The notes beneath the pieces were generated by a model. It saw only the letters and a program-made list of their open reading frames with translations. It did not search any database and was not told where the DNA came from. A DNA stretch of 64,000 nt from Paramecium pentaurelia (Eukaryota; Ciliophora; Oligohymenophorea; Peniculida; Parameciidae), in the NCBI GenBank assembly GCA_905183005.1, contig CAJJDO010000046.1, positions 191,946 to 255,945 of the forward strand. The letters are read 5' to 3'. Numbering within the stretch: the first letter of the stretch is position 1; every line of letters begins with the position of its first letter. This document shows, piece after piece, positions 45,292-58,016 of the stretch. Made by a program: the position numbers and the translations under genes.

Positions 45292-48156
45292 ATGAATTTT
45301 TTCAAGTTCCTATATAGAGAACCAATTAAACATGAAGTAAATCAAAAGTTCATAAAACATGTTATTTATTCAAATGATGATGAATATTAAGGAGAATTAG
45401 TGAATGATAAACGGCATGGATAAGGTACTTATAAGTTTGTCTCTGGCAATCGTTATGAAGGAGAGTGGAAAAATCATTAGAAGCATGGAAAAGGGAAATT
45501 ATACTATAAGAATGGAGAATTATATATAGGTGATTGGATAGAGAATAAAAAATGTGGTGAGGGAATGCATTTTTATATTAATGGTGATAGATATGTAGGA
45601 GAATGGAAAGATGATTAAAGAGATGGAATGGGATTAATCTATTAATCAGACAAAAACACTTTTTATGGTATATATACATAGTAATTATAGGATAATTCAG
45701 AATGAATAAAAAATTTGGAACGGGTTATTTGTTTAATTCAAGAGAGAGAAAATATTATAAATAATAGTATGAATAAGATAACCTATTGGATAATGTATAA
45801 ATAGATGAACCACCTTTATTTGTTTTAGAGAAGTTTCATGTAAAGGCTGAAAAAAGTCATGTTGAAAAAGAGAAAATTGAAGATAATGTAATTAATGTTG
45901 ATGCAAGTCCTCCTATTTAAGTAGATAATGATAAATAGAAAGAATAAGTAGAAAGTTAATAAGGAGAATAAGATCAGTAATAAAAAGTAGAATACAAATC
46001 AATATAATTAATCAGTTCACAACAACATGGATTTTTAAGTTTATAGGTTCTAGAAAAGATTGATTAATTTGAGAATTAAAAGAATAGTAATATTCATTAT
46101 TTAAAATTCAGTGTAGGAATGGTAATTAGAAGAAGTATGTGGATGGCTTGATTCACTTGAACTAGGAGAATATAAAGAAGAATTTATAAAAAATTAAATG
46201 ACTGGAAAGACACTTTATGGATTGACAGATAATGAATTGAAATAAGATTTAGGAATCTCTGTCTTAGGTCATAGAAAGAAAATATTATAATCAATAGAAG
46301 AGTATAAAAAATATTATATGAAATTTATGGAAGGCAAAATTAGATTAAAAAAACCTTTAGAATCTTTGGAAGAGAGAAAAGGTTTATATACATCAATAGA
46401 ATAATCAAGATTTAAAAGCATATTTTCATATATGGAGAAGATTGAAGAGGAATAAAATGAATATCCAGATAATAATAAGAAAGAATCAAGTAGTGATTCT
46501 TATAACAGTTATCGAAAAAAAAGAAATACAAAAGAATCCTAAAAATCTCCAACTAGATCTATTTCTAATGATTCTGATGAAAGTAACATTAGTGATAATA
46601 ATAAATCTGTAAAATTAAAAAGATAGAAAAGCAAAAAAAGTAAAAAATAATAAAGAAAAGTTACATTGGATTTATAAAAATCTGGAGATTCTGCTGATGA
46701 TGAAGAAGGAAAATAATAATTAGCTTCTCCATATTGTATTTGATTTTATCTATTATATATAGAATCTCCAAATAAAATGAATAATAATAACATTAGTGAT
46801 TAAAAAATAGACATACTTGTTTTAAATGATTATGTAAATGGAGCTGAAGAAATTAAAGATAAAGAATCTAATGTAACATTTGAATTGTCTAGATAATAAT
46901 CAACAAATAAATAAGAATTATCTGATTTTGTATCTTCAAAAAGTCCTCCATAAATTAATATAATAAATGATGAATTAAATTAACTTCAATTAGAAAAATT
47001 GCAATCTATTACTTTATAATTATCACGATAGAAATCAGAACTTAATGGAAACAAATTCTAAGATCAAGATTCATCAAGTTAAGAATCAGATGTATCTGGA
47101 AATGATTCAAGTTCAGATTCATCTGATGATGAAAAAATAAAAAAAAAATAAAAGAGATAAAAAGAAATCAGAAAAGAAAAAGAAAAAGATGATAGATAAT
47201 AGCATCATTTACCAAAAAAACTATTATTTATGCTTAAAGAATTTGGCATAAATGAAAGAGTGTTAATAGTTTTCCATGAATTGATTATAGGATAAATAAT
47301 AGGAGAAGGAGGATATGGAGTAGTACATAAAGGTAAGTGGCTTGGTTAAGATGTAGCTATTAAATCATATGGTAAAAGGAAATCTTAAGGAAATTTGAAA
47401 TATAAATTATAAATGGCAGATTTCTTAAAAGAAGTTGAGGTTATATCAAATCTACGTCATCCAAATATTGTTTTATATATGGGTGTGTGTATAAGGAAGT
47501 AGAATTACTATTTAATTACTGAATATCTAGAGGAAGGCAGTCTTTTCGATCATTTACATAAAAAGAAAACACATATAGATCAAAAAGCTTTGATGTAAAT
47601 AGTTGAGGATATAGCATTAGGAATGAATTATCTTCATGGAAGAAAAGTTATGCATTGTGATTTAAAATCATCTAATGTTTTAATTGATCAAAATTGGAAT
47701 GTCAAATTATGTGATTTTGGTTTATCTAGAATAAATAAAAAAATTGATCATAAAATTAATAAAGGAGCAAGAATAGGTACACCACATTGGATGGCACCAG
47801 AAATTATGAGAGGAGAATCCTATTAAGAAAAAGCTGATGTATATAGTTTTGGTATGATCTTATGGGAAATTATAACCTAATAAATTCCTTATGAAGGTTT
47901 ATCTTAAACTTAGATTATTGGTTCTGTAGGATATGGTTAAGATTAAGTGCCAATACCTTCTCATAGCAATCCTCCTATTTTACTTTAATTAGCAAAGAAA
48001 TGTTTAAAAAAGAATCCAGATGAAAGACCTACTTTTGCAGATATTGTGAATGAAATTTAACAAGGATAAAAAACAGATGCAAAATTAAAAAGTATTATTA
48101 TTAAATCTTATATATTAGAATAAGCAATAGAGCAGCTCATGGACTTTTTTAGATGA
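45292..48156 (+). CDS. MORN-repeat, SAM-domain, TKL-type protein kinase fusion
   Basis: Introns of 23, 25 and 27 nt leave 929 residues in one frame. Residues 30-130 are about four MORN repeats (HGQGTYKFVSGNRYEGEW, HGKGKLYYKNGELYIGDW, YINGDRYVGEWKDD), which usually bind membrane lipid or cortical structures. A SAM domain at about 255-320 (WQLEEVCGWLDSLELGEY, ELKQDLGISVLGHRKKIL) suggests oligomerisation. A long Ser/Lys/Asp-rich linker follows. The C-terminal kinase is complete: GEGGYGVVHKG, VAIK, HCDLKSSNVLI, DFGLSR, GTPHWMAPEIM and the late RPTFADIV. HCDLKSSN and WMAPE point to the tyrosine-kinase-like (MLK/Raf-type) group, acting on Ser/Thr. I know of no standard family with this order. Downstream, convergent, is the giant membrane protein gene. 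Confidence 0.88.
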
Positions 48157-48223
48157 ACTATCAAATTATTATATTCATTCAGTTTGTATTATAAAATATT
48201 ATATTGACTATTAACTCATTTTA

Positions 48224-51200
48224 TCATTAAAAGTTAAAATTTAGTTCTTTTAATTATCTTTCTACCATTTCATTATTCATTAATGATTCAAAAGGTATTA
48301 AGTGAATCACTCTTTTTATTATTTTCATAATTCTACCTAAATATGGAGAATAATAATAAAATAGTAAGACTTGTATACCAATAGTTATAATGATAAATGA
48401 TATCGATAAGACCTAATATAATATATTTAAAAATGATACTGTTAAATATAATTTCATATCATCAAATTATCCTTTTAAACTAATATTAAATTGATTGACT
48501 AGAACAGAAAATATTCTACCTACAATTTATGATCCTTCTTATTCATAATATTGCATTTCAACTCTACGAGTAAAATTGTTAATTGCTTATTATGATTTTA
48601 TTAAATTTGAAATGTAACTCAATGCTGTAATCATTCCTTTAGATAATGATCCATCAAATGATAAACTACAATATGTAGATGTTAGATTTTTAAATTTCTA
48701 ATATTATCAAATAAATTACTTCATCAATTTATTCACAAACTGTATGTAAATTAAGATTTTCAAACAAATCTATGAGATTTTAATCTATCAAATAAGTATC
48801 TACATTAATTGTATTTGATAATTAAATATAATTAGAAATTGCATTTTATGCTTTATCAATTAAATCATAAAGTTATAATTTATTGTCTTCTGTTAAAAAA
48901 GTAAAATTTGACCATCTCAAAGATATTTCTCTATATAAAAATAAATTGCCTGATCTAAGTTTCATTTCTTAAATTTATTGATATAATTATAGTGTGTCAT
49001 CATATTTATTAAAAAAGAGGGTAGTGGATATAATGTTTAGTAAAGAGAATATAAGAATAATTGACAATAAAAAGATTAGAAATGTTGAATTGAGAATTTT
49101 AATTATATTTCTTTTTTTATTAACAGATTAATAATTCTATTTTTATTTGTAATTTTAGTTTTAATGTTTTTAAAAATGTAAGGGTTTCTTTAAAAGTAAT
49201 TATAATTAATTTTCAGGATTATACATGAATAATATATCAGAATTATTTTTAATAGAATCTAATAAATCATTAAATCTTTGAATTTCATTATTTAAAATTG
49301 GTTCATCTATTAAAAATATAAGTTAAATAAATTTATCTAATTATTGAAAAAAATTGATCTAATAAATCTATAAATATATGTAAATAATTATTAAAGCAAA
49401 ATTAAATACTACCCATAAAGCTATTAATTTTTAATTCAAATTTTAATGCATATTAATTGCATAATCATACATTGAAATAGTTAATTTTTCACTTTCTTTA
49501 TGAAGCATAAAATAATTAGCAAATAAAGATATTTAATATGGCATAGCAACAGTACTTATACGATAATGTAAGTGTATCATTTGAGCATATTAATATTATA
49601 AAATAATAAACAAAGCATCTCTAAATGAAATATCAATACCATAAATTTCTCTATCATTCTTATTCATAAAATACATAGTAACATTTACTTCATCTAAAAA
49701 GCTTTAGATATATTAATTATTTAATTAATCATATAGACTATCTCTTAATTCTGTATATCCTAATTAAACAGAATCTTAATATGGTTAAATTAATTAAGGT
49801 AATTTACTACTTGGTAAAAAACCTTCTCTATTCATTTATTAATAAGCTGTTATTGTGATTCTCATAGAAAAAAATAGATCATGAGGTCCCATTATTGAAG
49901 CATAAAATGATGTCATAATTCCAAAAGATAAAAAATTATCCAAATCATTTCTAAGTTCTATATATTGTACTATAATAAAAATAATAAATAAAGAAAACCA
50001 AATACTAAATAGATACATAAATTTCTATTGATATCTTGATGGACTTTTTGATAAAATCTATTAAAGTAATTCATTATTTTTATGCATTTTGTCTGTCTCA
50101 ATTGAATTTTCGTTAAGTTCTAATCTTACAGTTTTTCTTTAAGAATGTTCTTTATCTTCATTACTTTATAAACTCTATTCATTTTAAGAACTTGGTGATA
50201 TTATTGGTTATTTAATTTAACTATTTCTTTGAGTCATTAATAATTTTTCACTTTAATTAATAGTTTCTTCTCTTCTTGAATTAAATACTGGTGAATTATT
50301 ATCTTATATTATTGTATTAAGTTATTGCTATGTAGGTTTTTAAATATTTTATATAGATCCAATTTATTATTAATTTATAAAATTCACACTATTTAAATTA
50401 CCAATATGTGGTGAATCATCTTATAAATCTACTATACAATCTTAATATAATGATTAATTTATTGATTCATTTTATTTAATAGGATTTTAAAATATCTATG
50501 AAAATTATCTACCTCTATTAAATTCTGCCATTTTTATTATATTCAATATATAATAACAATAATTACCTATTTGTTTTCTTTCTATTAAAATATCACATTC
50601 AATTTTTTTAAATTTGATATTTGATATCTTTATTTCTCTTTATAATGATTCAAAACTACTTTGAGGTGATGGAAAATATAAATTTACTGAACTTTATTTT
50701 TTTTCTTTTTCTTAAAATTGTTTAAGAATTATTGCAAAATTAGGATAAATTTACGATATTTCAATTTATTTAAATTCTTTTAGTATACAAAATTAATTTA
50801 TTTATTATTCTGACCATCCTAATAATATAAGAAGGTTTTTTGTAAATGTACACTTTAAGTTATTTCCATCTATGATTAAAAAAGCTTAATCTTAAGTTGC
50901 CTATTATAAAAATACAGCAAAAGTCACATTATTATTACTGAATAAATCAGTCACTCGATGACACATATTTACAATTGTTAATAAATGTTAATTATTCATT
51001 ATAAAATTGACTCTGAAAATATTAAAATATTTACTAGTTCCTTTTTCAAAAAATTATTTTACATATAAATTATGATATGGAATTAAACAATCAGGTAATA
51101 AATGTTCAAACAATCTTTATTTTTCATTATTCAATCCATAATTATCATAAAAATTTTATGATTATCCTTTCAAGGTTAAATTTTGCATATCATCACATAA

Positions 51201-53228
51201 TTCTAAAATGACATAATGAAAATTTTGTTAATTCATATTATAATTTAAAATTTGCTAAAATTTATTGGATTCAATTTCAAAACCTCTTGAATTTTTATAA
51301 AATTATATTGATTTATTATAATTACATAAAATTTCTCCTTAAAAAAATGTATATAAACTATGAATTTTTTATGTAGGAGTATTTTTAAATTTTTATTTTA
51401 ACAGTTTATCCACTTCATATAATTGTTCACATAATTAATATAATTATTTATTAAAATTAATATCATTTTAATATTACAAACTTGTATTTCTTAAATTATT
51501 ATACAATTGTTATTTTAATATTAATACTTCCACAATTTTTATTTCTAAATATCTAATACGAATATCAGATTTTAATGAAGTCTCAATATATTCTTATGTA
51601 ATTGATTACTAAGTTGCCTCTAAAGATGATCCTATCAATGATTAACTTATTTAAGACTTTCCACATTAAATTATATATTTAGCTTAAATATTTAGAAGAT
51701 AATCAAAGTGTAAAATGCTGTTCCTTTTTTGTAGATCATTTTAATAAAAATTTGAATCTTTAAATACTAAATCATCATCTTACAATTATTGATTTTAATT
51801 AGACTAAGCTTACCATGATTAATATTGTTCTGAACAAGAAAATTTAGTTAAAAAAAGATAATTTAGTATTTTAACTGATTTAATTATCCATCCAAAATCA
51901 AATAGAAAATAAGCATATATTATTAAATATTCATTTTATTTTGATCTTTATCTATTTATTAAAGATTTCTATAAGAAACAAGAAATCATTTATATAATAA
52001 ACTATTCATAAATTTCATTTGTAATACAACAACATTATTCAGGATTTTAAATAGAGACAAGATTACAAAATGTACATTTTTTGGATTAACAACTTGAGGA
52101 ATGCCATTTAGCTATTAAAATTTTAATAATTAAATCTTCTTATTAGAAATAAATTTCATGATTTAACATTTTAATTAATCCAAATCTAAGATAATTTAAA
52201 TTAGATTTTTTAGTACTGAATAATTCTAACATTATTTCTTTTTCGATTTATTTATTCAAATTTAATAACAAAATCATTACCAAAGAGAATATGATTAAAC
52301 AACAAAAAGTTAAAAGTCTTAAATTTTAAGTGGATACTATAAAAATAGATATACTTAATGATAAGTTTATTGAAATTGCTAAAATTAAAGGGTATTATTG
52401 ATAATGAAGTATATAGTTTTAATGAATAAACAATTCTGATATAAGAATTAATTATTAACATAAAGAAATAGCACTTAGTATATATTCTAAATAGATATAA
52501 TCAAACTTTATTACAATAATTAATTATATCATGATAAATACATAATATATATATCTTTAGATAGTAATTTCTAATTTCTCCAATCCAAAAACTTTATTTG
52601 TAATTGTACATTCATTGATTATTATAGATCCTATAGAATCAACTAACATAAGTAAAATTGTTAAAATATTTAATGTAACCAGTAAAAATCCAAAATTTTC
52701 TAATTATTCTAATTATTATATAAAGCAAGTTAAACAAACATAAGTCATTTCCAAATACAAATAAGATCCAATTAATTATTAATAAAAATTAAGGTAATAA
52801 CAAAAAATTTTAAGGAAAAAAGAGTCTTGAGCTTAATTAATTAATTTTTGTGAATTCTCAGAATTAAAATTGTTTAAAGTAAAAATTATTAGACCAACTT
52901 TATGAATTAAAATTAGAAATGTTACTATAAAAAAAGTATATTAAACATAATCCCCAGATATTGAAATTAATTTTAATGATGGTCTAAACAAGATTGTAAT
53001 TAACTCTTAAAAATAAGTATTGCTATTTTAATTTGTTGATCCAATAATAGGATGACGGTTCTAATTTTAACTTTACAATTCAAAAATAAGAAATAATGGT
53101 TGCAAATTCGAGATTAATATTAAGAATCCACTAATTTTCTTAGAAAAATCAAATTTAACTTTTAAAACATACATCGTTATTATTAAGTTTGAGAAATTAA
53201 ACTTATCTTTGTCTTTATCCTTTTCCAT
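48224..53228 (-). CDS. Giant multi-membrane protein, ciliate TmcB/PAS-like
   Basis: Three introns (20, 31 and 22 nt) leave 1,643 residues, nearly all in one exon. Starting MEKDKDKDKFNFSNLIITMY, the first 400 residues contain about eight hydrophobic spans (IVTFLILIHKVGLIIFTL, LLVTLNILTILLMLVDSIG). A large soluble middle with QNDLQKRNSILHFDYLLNIQ and a PAS-like segment (FLIIDGNNLKCTFTKNLLIL) follows. Then come spans and extracellular regions (FMYLFSIWFSLFIIFIIVQY, IIKILNSTFLIFLLSIILIF) and the C-terminal IPFESLMNNEMVERQLKEL. This layout matches a large ciliate family related to Dictyostelium tiny macrocysts (TmcB) proteins that carry PAS domains. The function is unknown; signal sensing is an inference. 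Confidence 0.78.
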
Positions 53229-54171
53229 TTATTGATTTATTTATTTTTAAATATAAATATTACTATAAATCATGCTATCAATAATTCCATATTTATAATT
53301 AATATAAATAAATTAAAAAATAATTATGAATAAGTTTTACAATATATTAATTCATAAACTTAATATCAATTGTTTAAAAGCTATCATATAAATTAAATAT
53401 TTTCAAACAAAATAGAAGTTTAAATTGATAAAATAAATAATTATCTTAATTTTTAGATTTTACAAATTATTTAAAAGGATAATATAATATCTATAGGAGT
53501 ATTCTCTTCCTCTCTTAAAATAAATAAGATTATCAATTTTTAAGAAATATCAATTCAATTAATGTGTTTCATCAATTTTTATTAAACAAATTATTATTAT
53601 TAAGGCTTTGGAGTCAAATTCTTATATAAAAAGTAATATTTATGAAAATTAAATCCATGTCAACTATTTTTAATTCATATTTAATTAATGGTAGATTAGA
53701 CTTCTATTATCCACAATTTTATATAGCTTAGATTATATTTAATAGATATTCTATAATATAATATGCATTTTTATTTTCTTAATGATTTCTCCTGTGAAGC
53801 CTAATTAATTGAATTTTAAATCTTGTTAATTTTTTCATTTTTAGACTTATTTATTAGTTAATGCTAGCACCCAATTTAATTTTCAAACTTATGAAAATAA
53901 TGATGATAAACAACTTATGTAATATTATAATGGAATATTTTACTTCTGTATTAAGTCTTTCTAAGATTCAAAATTAATAATATAGTAAATCATTAATTAA
54001 ATTTATACATTTTCAATTAATTTAATTATTGTTGTGTTTTTATTGTGATTATATTTGTAATAAATTGTAAAACAGGTCTAATTAAGATTTATTTTGATAA
54101 TTATTAAATTTTAAGAGTAAAATTTAACAATATATAGAAAAATTTAATGTAAAAATATTTTATAAATTAAG
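53229..54171. other. Interval with weak plus-strand coding signal
   Basis: Mostly AT-rich. Between about 53560 and 54110 short plus-strand frames without TGA occur (for example TYLLVNASTQFNFQTYENND near 53845). Two frames are open over the same bases and no start or intron set is convincing. Not called as a gene. Confidence 0.4.
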
Positions 54172-55894
54172 ATGAACAATAATCAAATAGAATTGGAAAA
54201 TAGATCAAATTCATAGTTTAATTCTTAATAAGAAATCTAATTGAATTAACTTGATTAAAGTAATGAGACTGCTATTAATTAACTTATTTAAATTCTTAAT
54301 AATTAAACAAACCTTCCAATAGATTAATTCAAATAATTAGTTGATTCAGCACTAATTGATAAACAATTTTTGATATTGACATTAAACCCAAAAGGGAAAT
54401 ACTTTTAGAATTTGAGAAAACTCATATTATTAATAGTTGGATTCTTAGCTTTTCAGTTTTATTAACTTCTATATCTTTTCACATAGAATTAAATCACTTA
54501 AGATCATGATGATATACAATCTAAATTAATGTATTGATATTAGCGATTTAGTTTAAAAACCCAATAGCATATTATGAACAAGAGCTAATCTAGAACTAAT
54601 TTATATTTGGAAGAATAAATCAATAATTTATTGATAGTAATTATGATTAGGATTATATATATCATAATATCCTACTGCAGTTTTTGTTTGATAAAACCAC
54701 TATCTTAACATTATTCAAATAAAAATGTATATAAATTATTATATATTTAAGTTATTACTATTTTTTCTTTTGCTAATAGGATGTACTTATTTTATATAAG
54801 GAACATAATGTAATATATATCCAAATTATGAAACTTTACATTTTGAAGATATTGGAAAATTAAATAATTCGAAAATCTATTGGGATAATTTTATTTTTTT
54901 TGGCTGTTTTTTTGTGTAAGGAATGTCATCCGCAATTATATTATATTTATTATTGTAATAGGTTTAATTTATTTTGAAGAAAAATTAAAGATTAATCTTT
55001 TACAATGATTTTTCATTGGTGATAATTGAATTCATTATGGTGTCATCTGTTTTACATATGATTTTTAAAGAATAATATAATTTTAACTTAATTATAATGT
55101 GGATTCCTTTTTCTTTAATCACATTATATGGTTTTTTTACTATTTAAGATTCACCACTTTGTATTTTAGACAGAATTTCATATTATTAATAAATCTCAAA
55201 ATAAAATCAATAAAATCTAAAAAAATAATAAATTGCTATCAATAAATTTGATGATTTAATTACAGAATTTCAATCTAATTTGAATTCTATTTATTCAACA
55301 AATTTCTAAAATAAAGTTTATTTTAGTGAAGAGTAAGTATCAATATTAGTAAATAAATTTTAATTTAAAATAAGCAAATAATAAGAACCTAGTTATATAG
55401 TTAATTTTATAATGTTTACTTTAAGTTTACTATATTTTGGGCATTTGTTTAAATTATATGTATTTATAAATCAATTGCAATGGTCAATTTAAACTTTAGC
55501 TTTAATATTATCTATTTTCGAATTACTAGGATATTTTATTGGAAATTATTGTATAAGTGAATTATATAATCAACATTTATTAAGAAAATTATTGATGACT
55601 TTTGGATTGATTAATTATTTAAGTTCTTTGCCAAGTTTTCAATCCATTCATAGTTCATTTTAAAGTTAAGTAGAATTCTTTTCTATTCTAATTATTAGAT
55701 TATTGTTTTCTTTAACTATCAAAGCATTTTTAATGTAAAAAAATTAATATAATAGATAATTTTCATAATATAAATTAAATTTTGGATTCTTAATGTTAGG
55801 TATATTACTTGCTAATATAAACTTATTATAAATATAATTATTTTAAGTGATAATTGCAACTATTCTATTATTTGCTTATCATTTAGCAAAGTGA
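54172..55894 (+). CDS. MFS-type transporter
   Basis: Introns of 21 and 25 nt leave 558 residues. The cytosolic N terminus (MNNNQIELENRSNSQFNSQQ, with ALIDKQFLILTLNPKGKY) leads to the first span LILLIVGFLAFQFYQLLYL. About eleven further hydrophobic segments follow. The central loop after span 6 begins at SLITLYGFFTIQDSPLCIL, where SLC22/sugar-transporter families have PESPRWLL, and carries a polar helical stretch. Spans of the second half include LLYFGHLFKLYVFINQL and LALILSIFELLGYFIGNYC. Organic-cation or solute transport is likely, but the substrate is unknown. The 21-nt intron is a multiple of three but contains an in-frame TGA, as expected if unspliced messages are to be removed. Confidence 0.72.
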
Positions 55895-55983
55895 TTTTGA
55901 TATATATATATAGAAATATTAATTATATTCTATAAATCATTAAAGTTATATTATAAATCACATAAGCTTAAAACATGAGATTG

Positions 55984-56762
55984 TCAGACGTACTTATTAA
56001 TTGAATCTGGTAATTGTTTACAATATGGGCAAACCTTGGTTTTATTCATTGGAGTTTTTAGCCATTATATAACACAATCTTAATGAAAAGTGTGTTTTCC
56101 TTGACATTGATATTCAGCAACATGTTCTTTAACTTTAAATTCTTCATAACATATAGGACAAATGTCCAAAGTACTCAATGAGAGTTCTTTAAGTTCTTCT
56201 ATTTTGATGAAGCTTTCTTTAAATTCTACAATAGTTTGCTCTTCAAGTGTATTTTCAAATTATCCTGTAATAAATATGCGATTTAATAAATATCCACAAA
56301 CTGAATATCTGATAAGTTTTCTATATATATTAAGTAAATTTACTTAATATTTTGAGTTTATTCTAAAGACTCTCCAAAAAAATCAAAAATCACCAATATA
56401 ATCCCAAAAATGTACAAAACATTTATCAAACATTAATTGATATTGAGATATTGATGCAATTTATATTACAATAAAGTTCTCAACTAAATAATTTAATCCT
56501 TTTTATTCTGTTCTTATTTCAATGTTATTAATTGAGGTATAAAAAGGACATATAAAAATATAGCACATAGATTGCTGATAAATAGCAGGAATAAATATGA
56601 GCATTTAAACCATGCAGCAGAATATGGCAATTAATCATTCATCAAATTATCGACATAAAACAAACAGAGGATGATACTGAGAAGTAAATTCATGGCATCT
56701 TGTTTGATCAAATACTTTCTTGATGAATCTGGAGCTATGAGCAATCTTTATATATTTTACAT
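55984..56762 (-). CDS. Membrane RING-H2 E3 ubiquitin ligase
   Basis: One 23-nt intron leaves 251 residues. The N-terminal 150 carry three or four hydrophobic segments (NLLLSIILCLFYV, YLFLLFISNLCAIFLYVLF, INVLYIFGIILVIFDFF). The C terminus is a RING-H2 finger: CPICYEEF, then CQGKHTFHQDCVIQWL and CPYCKQ, with all eight Cys/His ligands. This combination is typical of membrane-bound ubiquitin ligases of the ER or endosomes. No substrate is indicated. The ATG at 56762-56760 is the most upstream in frame. Confidence 0.85.
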
Positions 56763-56954
56763 TAATATTATTAAAAATTGATAATTATTACAAATTTCTT
56801 ATTTATTATTTACACATAATCATGTTTCATAATAAAAAATTGTTATATACTTTATATTCATATAATCCATTAGATCTTTAAAATTATTATATAGAAATTA
56901 GAAATGAAAATATTAATTTGATTTACATTAAATATTTTGCAAATATAATAACTA

Positions 56955-57429
56955 ATGGTAAATTGTGTATTGATATAATTTAGTAAAACGAATACCCAGA
57001 AAGAGCTTAGCCATTAGCTAATGAAGAAGTTGAACCACAAATTTTAGAACTTGTCTAATAAGCAGCTGCTCTTAAATAAGTATTGATTTTAGATATAAGA
57101 TTAGTTAAAAAAAGGAGCTAATGAAACAACAAAAACATTAAATAGAGGTATTGCAGAGTTAGTCATTATTGCAGCAGATACAACTCCATTAGAAATAGTG
57201 CTTCATTTACCTTTGCTTTGTGAAGATAAAGTAAGACTCATTAATTTACATTAATTAGAATGTTCCTTATGTATTTATCAAGAGCAAAGTTGATTTAGGC
57301 AGAATGTGTGGAACAAGTAGAAATGTAGTAGCATGCTCAGTGATTAAAGATAAAAACTCAAGAATCAATTAAAATATCACATACTTAAAAGATTTATGTG
57401 AGAGATTATAAATCAACTAAGAAGCATGA
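56955..57429 (+). CDS. SNU13: SNU13 (15.5K), L7Ae-type RNA-binding protein
   Basis: SNU13 binds kink-turns in U4 snRNA and box C/D snoRNAs, serving both spliceosome and rRNA modification. Introns of 26, 25 and 28 nt leave 131 residues, the family size. Conserved stretches are AQPLANEEVEPQILELVQQ, KKGANETTKTLNRGIAEL, LEIVLHLPLLCEDKNVPYVF and GRMCGTSRNVVACSV. The first intron (56958-56983) lies directly after the ATG, so exon 1 codes for methionine alone; the residues after it (QNEYPERAQPLA) are in register with other SNU13 proteins. The fully canonical RNA-binding face suggests normal function. NHP2 is less likely because LCEDKNVPYVF is the SNU13 form. Confidence 0.93.
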
Positions 57430-57734
57430 TCATATTAAAATATTTGATGAACATAAATAATTTATACTTTTATAGTAAGTAACTTAAACAGATATATATA
57501 TATCTGATGAATTATTTAACCATAATTATTAAGTATATTAATATTAAATAAAGTAAAATAATAGCCCAAATCTAAAAAGTTACATCAATTTTTTACACCT
57601 TCTTAATCCAACTATTGATTAAAATTAAAAAAATATTGTAATTAAAAATATCCCTTTTTTAATCAAATATGAGCAAATGAATTTTTATCTTCATATGTTG
57701 AATATTAATTAATAAATAAAAAAAATTATAAAAA
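57430..57734. other. Interval without a supported gene
   Basis: About 305 bp of AT-rich DNA between SNU13 and tRNA-Leu. Nothing recognised. Confidence 0.5.
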
Positions 57735-57814
57735 TGTTGACGGCGAGGTTCGAACTCGCGCCCTTTCGGAATGGAGCCTTAATCCACCGCCTTAGACCAC
57801 TCGGCCACGTCAAC
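57735..57814 (-). tRNA. tRNA-Leu (AAG)
   Basis: On the minus strand GTTGACG pairs with CGTCAAC. The anticodon stem GTGGA/TCCAT encloses TTAAGGC, giving anticodon AAG (wobble-modified to read CTN). A long variable arm and the T-arm GGTTCGAA region complete a class II tRNA. The variable arm and A37-type context fit leucine and not serine. Confidence 0.95.
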
Positions 57815-58016
57815 TTGTATTGATAATTTATTTCTGAATAGCATAAAAAGGGTACAAAAGTTGTAACGAAAAACTATATAATATATATGATGACTGAAAA
57901 ATCTTATATCAAAAATTAAAAGGATAGTAATTTATGTTCATATTAATAATTTTTTTCAATTTACTAGTTAACTTTAGAAAGATTTTTTTGATTATTTCTG
58001 AATAATATTAATTATA

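Noticed and set aside
47623..47826. Short stand-alone kinase fragment in the standard code
   Set aside because: It is only the TAA/TAG-free part of the kinase domain of the MORN-SAM-kinase gene, which continues on both sides with Gln codons.
52252..52461. Separate small membrane protein on the minus strand
   Set aside because: It is an internal exon of the giant multi-membrane gene (48224-53228), joined by 20-nt and 31-nt introns.
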